Shown in pieces: positions 59,006 through 64,000 of a stretch of DNA of 64,000 nucleotides; the first letter of the stretch is position 1, and the number at the start of each line of letters is the position of its first letter. The notes under the pieces are model-generated. The model was given only the letters and a program-made list of their open reading frames with translations, had not been told where the DNA came from and searched no databases. The stretch is taken from the NCBI GenBank assembly GCA_020634495.1, contig JACKBR010000017.1, positions 28,086 to 92,085 of the forward strand, given 5' to 3'. Position numbers and translations under genes: made by a program. This DNA is from Ardenticatenaceae bacterium (lineage in GTDB: Bacteria > Chloroflexota > Anaerolineae > Promineifilales > Promineifilaceae).

Positions 59006-60625
59006 TTAACGGTTGAGGCGGCGACGGCCGTATTGCCATAGCCGGTTTAGTTCCTCTAGTCGCAGTCCTGCACAGGCAAGCAGATAAACTACACTGCCCA
59101 CGCTGCTTACCAAAACGAGTTGCAGCAGATTTGCTCCCTGGGGTAGATTGTTGCGCGTGAGCCACATAGCGGCAATCATAAGCACGGTAGCGGCTGCCAT
59201 GCGCCACAGACCATTGAGCAAAGAGGCACCTTGAATACCGCCAAGCTTGCGCCGCAGCAGCCAAAGCAGCAGCAAAACCTCAATGACATTTGAGACACTA
59301 AAACCTAATGCCAGCCCTCCCAGCGGCAGCCAGCCTTGCTGGGGAAACAGCGTTTGGGTGAACCAAAGGCTCAACACCCACATAATGATAATTTGTATAC
59401 CGCCAGCCAATACGGGCGTGAGCGTGTCACTAAGCGCGTAAAACGTACGGGCTACCACTTCTAGCGCTAACAGCGGCACCAGCCCTAGCGCATAAAATAA
59501 CAGCCCCCAGCTTACAAAGGCGGTTCCCTCATCGCCAGTTAGGCCCCATTCAAACAAAAGCGAGACCAACGGCCGTCCCAAAATGATAAATACGGCCGTA
59601 AAGGGCAATCCTAAAAAGAGCAAGATACGCAAAGAATCCGCCAGAATTTGGCGCATTTCTGCACGAGCGCCACGTGCCGCCAATGAAGACAGCGTGGGAA
59701 AGGCCGCAATGCCCAGCGCCTGGCCAATGAACCCCTGCGGCATGATGATGAGCCGGAAAGCCGTGTTTAAGGCCGGCAGGCTGCCCGTCGCCATGGGATC
59801 GGTCAATACGATGATAAGGAATTTGTTCACTTCGCTAAATGACAGCCCCAACACGCGGGGAGACATCAACTTGAGCACCTGCCTGACGCCTGGGTCGCGC
59901 AACGAGAAGACGGCCGAATATCGCGCCTCCTTTTGCCTGAGGCCTGGCAGCTGCACCAAAAAATGGCCCAATGCCCCAGCCACCGTGCCCACGGCCAGCC
60001 CCATCGCCACCCCTTCTGGATTGTTCCCTGGCCAAAGCAGCCCTCCCGCAATAATGCCCACGTTGTAAATGGTGGGAGCCAAGGCTGGCAGCAAAAAATG
60101 CTGCCGGGCATTCAGCGCGCCCATGATGACGCCGCTGGCCCCAAAAATCATCGGCGAGAGCAGCATGATGCGCATCAGGCGCACCGTCAGCGGCAGCAGC
60201 TCTGGATTGTTGCTCACTTTCTCATCGGCTAGCCAGATGACAAGTTGGGGCGCAAAAAGGATGCTCAGGAGGGATACGGCCGTAACCAGCACCGTCACCA
60301 AATTAATAACATTAGAAAACAGCCGCCAGCCGCCAGCACTATCATCTTGCTCAAAATAGCTGGCAAACGTGGGGATGAATGCAGAGCCAATTGCCCCGCC
60401 CGCAATAATCAAAAAAATAGTTTCTGGGAAGCGGGCGGCAATTTCATACGCTTCTGCTGGCAGGGTGGTGGTGCCTAAATTGGCCCGAATCACGACTTCA
60501 CGCGCCAGCCCCACCACGCGACTAAGCAAAACAGCCACGCTCACCAGGCCAGCGGCCCGCATAACTAAATGACGACTATTGGTTACGGCCGTTTCTGGTA
60601 AATCAGTTCCATTTTCTGTAGACAT
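59006..60625 (-). CDS. murJ: Lipid II flippase MurJ
   Basis: A 539-residue MOP-superfamily protein with 14 predicted helices that moves lipid II across the membrane for peptidoglycan synthesis. SVAVLLSRVVGLAREVVIRANLG is the family opening. The conserved central cavity region AEAYEIAARFPETIFLIIAGGAIGSAFIPTF follows. PRVLGLSFSEVNKFLIIVLTDPMATGSLPALNTAFRLIIMPQGFIGQALGIAAFPTLS is the second half's signature. Transport direction and substrate are known for the family. The gene stands alone. Confidence 0.93.
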   Translation of the reverse strand: MSTENGTDLPETAVTNSRHLVMRAAGLVSVAVLLSRVVGLAREVVIRANLGTTTLPAEAYEIAARFPETIFLIIAGGAIGSAFIPTFASYFEQDDSAGGWRLFSNVINLVTVLVTAVSLLSILFAPQLVIWLADEKVSNNPELLPLTVRLMRIMLLSPMIFGASGVIMGALNARQHFLLPALAPTIYNVGIIAGGLLWPGNNPEGVAMGLAVGTVAGALGHFLVQLPGLRQKEARYSAVFSLRDPGVRQVLKLMSPRVLGLSFSEVNKFLIIVLTDPMATGSLPALNTAFRLIIMPQGFIGQALGIAAFPTLSSLAARGARAEMRQILADSLRILLFLGLPFTAVFIILGRPLVSLLFEWGLTGDEGTAFVSWGLLFYALGLVPLLALEVVARTFYALSDTLTPVLAGGIQIIIMWVLSLWFTQTLFPQQGWLPLGGLALGFSVSNVIEVLLLLWLLRRKLGGIQGASLLNGLWRMAAATVLMIAAMWLTRNNLPQGANLLQLVLVSSVGSVVYLLACAGLRLEELNRLWQYGRRRLNR

Positions 60626-60663
60626 GGGTGGAGATTATACGCGACGGTGGTAGGAAATAAAAT

Positions 60664-60729
60664 CGGGCTGGCAATATTGCCAGCCCGGTTATTTGTTGGA
60701 GAGTCAGGAACGCCGAAACCTGACCCTCG
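60664..60729. terminator. Tandem palindromes in the murJ upstream region
   Basis: CGGGCTGGCAATATTGCCAG-type palindrome (24 bases, 60664-60687). A second hairpin, GAGAGTCAGG/CCTGACCCTC, follows at 60700-60729. No gene to terminate is seen on either side, so the role may be in the murJ leader. The rest of 60626-60904 has no gene. Confidence 0.5.
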
Positions 60730-60904
60730 TTAAAAGGAGGAGAAGAAGAAGAGATTTTTACCCTTCGTCGAGCATTCTATACCAATTCCCTACGCAGGGC
60801 TGTACGCCGCACCTACGCACGACCTACGCAAAACCTACGCAAGTGTAATAAATCACAAAGAGCCCTGCTTCGACGAACCGACCTTCCACAGATAAAATCC
60901 AGCC

Positions 60905-63697
60905 ATGCGACGTATCCAACACAGCCACGCGCTTCTCTTTATGCTCTTTTGCCTGATGACGGCCGCCACGTTACGCCTGAGCAATTTACCCCAGGTACCA
61001 GCGGGTGTTCATTACGACGAGGCAGCCAACGGCGTCCTGGCCGCAGAAATTGGGCTAAAAGGGGAACGGCCGATTTTTATCACCAGCTACACGGGCAAAG
61101 AAGTCCTCTTTTTCTACCTGGCTGGTGGCCTGATGCGGCTGCTGGGCGAGTCGCTGTTTGTGCTGCGGCTTACGGCCGCATTGGTGGGAATACTTACCGT
61201 AGCGGCCGTTTATTGGCTGGGATTAGAGCTGCTTCGTGACCGGCGTGTAGCTTTGGTGGCGGCAGCGCTCCTGGCCATCAGTTTTTGGCACCTGTTGTTC
61301 AGCCATTTAGGATTCCGCGCCATTACCCAGCCGCTGCTGCAAACCTTGACCCTGGCTGCCGTTTTGCGGGGAATCCGGCTGGAGCAGCGCAAATGGCTGC
61401 TGGTAAGCGGTATTTTTCTGGGCTTAACAGGGTATACCTATCTGGCGGCGAGATTGTTCCCCGTGTTATTGTTGTTGGGCAGCCTGCCGCTGCTGCTGGG
61501 GCGCAACTGGCTGCGGCGATGGACGCAGTTGCTGTTGGTGGGCGGCGTCGCGCTGGTGGTTTTAGCGCCGCTGCTGGGCTTTTTTATCGCCAATCCAGAT
61601 GCCTTTTGGGTGCGCATCACGCAAGTTGCCCCTGGTGAAACAACGCTGAGCCTGGCTGAGAGCATACTCCGTTCGCTGGAAATGTTTTTTTTGCTGGGCG
61701 ATCCGTACATTCGGTTTAATGTGCCGGGACGGCCGTTGTTCGGTTGGTTCTGGGGTGGATTGATGCTGGTTGGTTGGGGCATGCTGCTGTGGCGCTGGCG
61801 CAGCTTGCAGACGGATTGGCAGCGGGCCAACGTGCTGCTGCTGCTGCTGGCCCCCTTTATTATGCTGCTGCCCACTGCGCTGGCCGTGAATGAGATTGTG
61901 CCCAGTAATTTACGAGCCATTGGGCTGATTCCATTTATTTTTTACCTGCCAGGCATCGGGCTGATGGTGTTTGTGAATGATTTGGGCAAGCAGTTCAAGC
62001 GTATTGAGCTGACGACGGCTGTGCTGGCGGTGGGGATTCTGGCGCTAATCGTCGGTGGTTTGGCCACCGAGCGGCTCTATTTTCGGGTGTGGGGGGCGGA
62101 TACGGCCGTTTACTACGAAACCGATGGGGATTTAACGGCCGTAGCCAAATTTTTGGATGCGCTGGATACGTCGGAAAAAACAATTTACGTGTCGGCCCTG
62201 CACTATCAGCACCCCACTCTGGCCTATTTGAGCGACAAGTACGAACAGGTCAAGTGGCTGCCCCAGAGCGAAGCTGTTGTTTTCCCTGCCCGTGAAGACG
62301 CTATTTACATTTTCCCCCACAACAGTCCATTGCCACGCTGGGCCATTAACTACTTCTCAGCCGCCGACCTGCTGCCCACCCCCTTTGCCCCAGATGGCAG
62401 CCTGGCATTTGTAGCTTACCAGATGAATGAGGCACCGGCTGTGGCCCCGCCTCAGGAACTAAATATTAACTTCGGCAATGCGATTACTCTGCTGGGGTAC
62501 GATGTGGGTGAAGCTGCCGCCGGCGAAACATTACCCCTGTTTCTTTACTGGCAGGTCAATGCTGTGCAAACGGCCGATTTCACGCCATTTATCCATCTTG
62601 AAGATGGCTGGGGGCATCGCTGGAGCCAAAAAGAGACCTTCGCTTACCCGTCGGCGCAGTGGACGAGGGGAGAAATAATTGTGCAGCGCGTTGAGCTGCC
62701 GGTACCGCCGGGAGCACCGCTGGGCAACGGCTACCGCCTGCGCGTGGGGCTGTTCTCCGGCAGCAGTGGGGCACGTTTGCCACGTTTGGCTGAAGACGGC
62801 CGTTACGCTGGCGATGCGTACCTCATTGAAAATATCACCGTGCAAACCGGCGATCCGCCCTCTACCCTGCCCCAGCCGCCAGTGGCCCTGCACCAAACCG
62901 TGCGCCCGGAGCTGGAATTGGTGGGCGTGGAACGAGCCGCATTAGCGGCCGACACTGGAGAAAGCATTGACCTGGCGCTGTGGTGGTACGCCACCAGCTT
63001 TGTGCCGCACACCAACATCCGGTTGGAGCTGATGGGCAGCAACAATGTGGGGCGCATTCTGGCCAACACCCAGCCAGTGCATAACACGTACCCGTTCATT
63101 AGCTGGCAAACGCCCCAATTTTTGATCGATTGGCAAACTGTGCGGGTGCCGAATGATTTGCCGTCTGGTGACTATCGTTTGCTGGCCCGCTTTTTGGACG
63201 GGGCGGATGCCACCCTGGCCACGGCCGATCTTGGCCCACTGCATGTGACAAAAACGGAACGCAGCTTTAATGTGCCTGAAATGCAACGGCCGTATCCCGC
63301 CACCTTTGCCAACGAAATCGACCTGCTTGGTTACAATCTCACCCCGCTGGAAGAAGCTGGCCAATACCAGCTAGACCTCATCTGGCAGGCGCAAAGCGCA
63401 CCCAGCCGCGACTACACCGTTTTTGTTCACCTGTTGCAGGCAGACGGCACCTGCGCCCCCTGCATCTGGCAGCAGGACGCGATACCCCAACAAAACCAGT
63501 ACCCCACTAGCCGCTGGCTGGCCGATGAAGTGGTCACAGACAGCTACCAGATGCAAATCCCGCCAGATACGCCAACGGGCAGCTACCGGCTAGAAATCGG
63601 CCTTTACATTGCTGAAACGGGCCAGCGCTTGCAGGTTGTGCAGCCAAACCAGCCAGATGGCGACCTGGTTTATCTGGAAGCGATTACGCTCCCCTGA
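60905..63697 (+). CDS. GT39/ArnT-like membrane glycosyltransferase with C-terminal beta domains
   Basis: A 930-residue protein. The N-terminal 450 residues are a multi-helix transferase. VPAGVHYDEAANGVLAAEIGLKG carries the acidic DE pair expected to bind the lipid-phosphate sugar. FWHLLFSHLGFRAITQPLL is the conserved second-loop type sequence. The C-terminal half (from about 480) is outside the cell. It has two or three beta-sandwich repeats: LNINFGNAITLLGYDV...PLFLYWQVNAVQTADFTPFIHL, then IDLLGYNLTPLEEAGQYQLDLIWQ...TVFVHL. The repeats are homologous to each other. It probably glycosylates a surface protein or polymer. Confidence 0.8.
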   Translation: MRRIQHSHALLFMLFCLMTAATLRLSNLPQVPAGVHYDEAANGVLAAEIGLKGERPIFITSYTGKEVLFFYLAGGLMRLLGESLFVLRLTAALVGILTVAAVYWLGLELLRDRRVALVAAALLAISFWHLLFSHLGFRAITQPLLQTLTLAAVLRGIRLEQRKWLLVSGIFLGLTGYTYLAARLFPVLLLLGSLPLLLGRNWLRRWTQLLLVGGVALVVLAPLLGFFIANPDAFWVRITQVAPGETTLSLAESILRSLEMFFLLGDPYIRFNVPGRPLFGWFWGGLMLVGWGMLLWRWRSLQTDWQRANVLLLLLAPFIMLLPTALAVNEIVPSNLRAIGLIPFIFYLPGIGLMVFVNDLGKQFKRIELTTAVLAVGILALIVGGLATERLYFRVWGADTAVYYETDGDLTAVAKFLDALDTSEKTIYVSALHYQHPTLAYLSDKYEQVKWLPQSEAVVFPAREDAIYIFPHNSPLPRWAINYFSAADLLPTPFAPDGSLAFVAYQMNEAPAVAPPQELNINFGNAITLLGYDVGEAAAGETLPLFLYWQVNAVQTADFTPFIHLEDGWGHRWSQKETFAYPSAQWTRGEIIVQRVELPVPPGAPLGNGYRLRVGLFSGSSGARLPRLAEDGRYAGDAYLIENITVQTGDPPSTLPQPPVALHQTVRPELELVGVERAALAADTGESIDLALWWYATSFVPHTNIRLELMGSNNVGRILANTQPVHNTYPFISWQTPQFLIDWQTVRVPNDLPSGDYRLLARFLDGADATLATADLGPLHVTKTERSFNVPEMQRPYPATFANEIDLLGYNLTPLEEAGQYQLDLIWQAQSAPSRDYTVFVHLLQADGTCAPCIWQQDAIPQQNQYPTSRWLADEVVTDSYQMQIPPDTPTGSYRLEIGLYIAETGQRLQVVQPNQPDGDLVYLEAITLP

Positions 63698-63784
63698 CAT
63701 TGCACATTCTTGAATTTCAAAAAAAGAAGCAGTGATACAAAGCTGGATGGTTTGTCAGGCCCCAGAGGAAAGTGATTTCAGAGC

Positions 63785-64000
63785 CTAATAAGTGGGCATT
63801 TTGGCCATGGGGTAGGAGCCTAGCACCTGCAAAAAAGAGGAATGTTTCAGGATGCCTAGCATCGCTTCCTGCACGGCCTCATCATCTTCATGCCCTTCAA
63901 AATCCACAAAAAAGCGGTAATGCCAGGGCCGGTTACGCCGCGGACGAGATTCGATCTTGGTGAGGTTGAGGCCGCGCTCGGCCAGTTCACCCAGCACCGA
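63785..64000 (-). CDS. pheA: Prephenate dehydratase, C-terminal ACT domain (partial)
   Basis: The gene enters from the right edge; only the last 72 residues are visible. SVLGELAERGLNLTKIESRPRRNRPWHYRFFVDFEGH is the Phe-binding ACT domain with the ESRP motif of prephenate dehydratases. VLGSYPMAKMPTY ends the protein. The enzyme makes phenylpyruvate for phenylalanine synthesis and is inhibited by Phe through this domain. The catalytic part lies outside the window. Confidence 0.9.
   Translation of the reverse strand, partial: SVLGELAERGLNLTKIESRPRRNRPWHYRFFVDFEGHEDDEAVQEAMLGILKHSSFLQVLGSYPMAKMPTY

Noticed and set aside
1..64000. Prophage, transposase or tRNA genes
   Set aside because: None could be recognised in either strand; the accessory character is confined to 14.6-18.4 kb.

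Overview
The window is a mid-GC (visibly GC-leaning) bacterial chromosome segment, densely packed with genes. It most likely comes from a Chloroflexota (Anaerolineae/Ardenticatenia-type) genome. That placement is inference. It rests on the mix of family types: DUF7282 lipoproteins, an ECF42 sigma with a YCII partner, a LeuRS without accessory domains, Ccm-type cytochrome c maturation, and many Pro/Thr-rich lipoproteins. It also rests on abundant hairpin-forming intergenic repeats. No rRNA, tRNA, CRISPR array, phage or transposase gene was seen.

Layout. 1-2.5 kb: start of a secreted protein, a glycosyltransferase and a PlsC-like acyltransferase, all on the minus strand. 2.6-10.4 kb: an osmoprotectant block with a choline-dehydrogenase-like GMC oxidoreductase, a ProV ATPase and a double-domain ProW permease on the plus strand. 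The lipoprotein binding protein ProX follows on the minus strand, with a modAB pair between permease and binding protein. 10.6-14.5 kb: small stress and signalling genes (DUF1801, YCII, ECF42 sigma, FMN-binding protein, thioesterase, a shortened DUF421 protein). 14.6-18.4 kb: an accessory, partly broken region with a lipoprotein, a HigBA toxin-antitoxin pair, a DUF421 3' remnant, an AT-rich frameshifted gene and an alanine racemase with many single-base frameshifts. 18.6-25.2 kb: a membrane-anchored FHA-like protein, hydrolase, DUF1990, YbdK, GbsR/MarR regulator, YjjX and PgeF. 25.2-28.3 kb: leuS with a long structured leader. 28.4-33 kb: LysM protein, EF-P and three consecutive zinc-ribbon proteins. 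33-38.1 kb: RidA, a two-component pair, a Nudix hydrolase and two orphan response regulators. 38.4-48.2 kb: GNAT, ComEC, a coiled-coil protein, a DUF7282-repeat lipoprotein, homoserine dehydrogenase with an attenuator-like leader, and an exonuclease-helicase of the DinG family. 48.6-58 kb: a repeat lipoprotein, FabF, a DUF2085 protein and a minus-strand cytochrome c maturation operon (ccmA-B-C-D, ccdA, tlpA/resA). 58-64 kb: a membrane protein, MurJ, a large GT39-like membrane protein and the 3' end of prephenate dehydratase.

Three genome-scale patterns stand out. First, the palindrome ACGGCCGT occurs about 118 times by hand count, roughly once per 540 bases, inside and between genes. Base composition predicts one or two. 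It behaves like the HIP1 palindrome of cyanobacteria. Second, several families of hairpin-forming intergenic repeats sit at gene ends, and pieces of them lie in frame inside essential genes (leuS twice, the ECF sigma, a glycosyltransferase), where they supply residues. They also supply stop codons and C-terminal tails to other genes. Third, long leaders with a short ORF and strong hairpins precede leuS and hom, which suggests attenuation of amino-acid-related genes.

Most starts were chosen by ribosome-binding site and family length. Where a repeat provides an upstream in-frame ATG, the downstream start was preferred.
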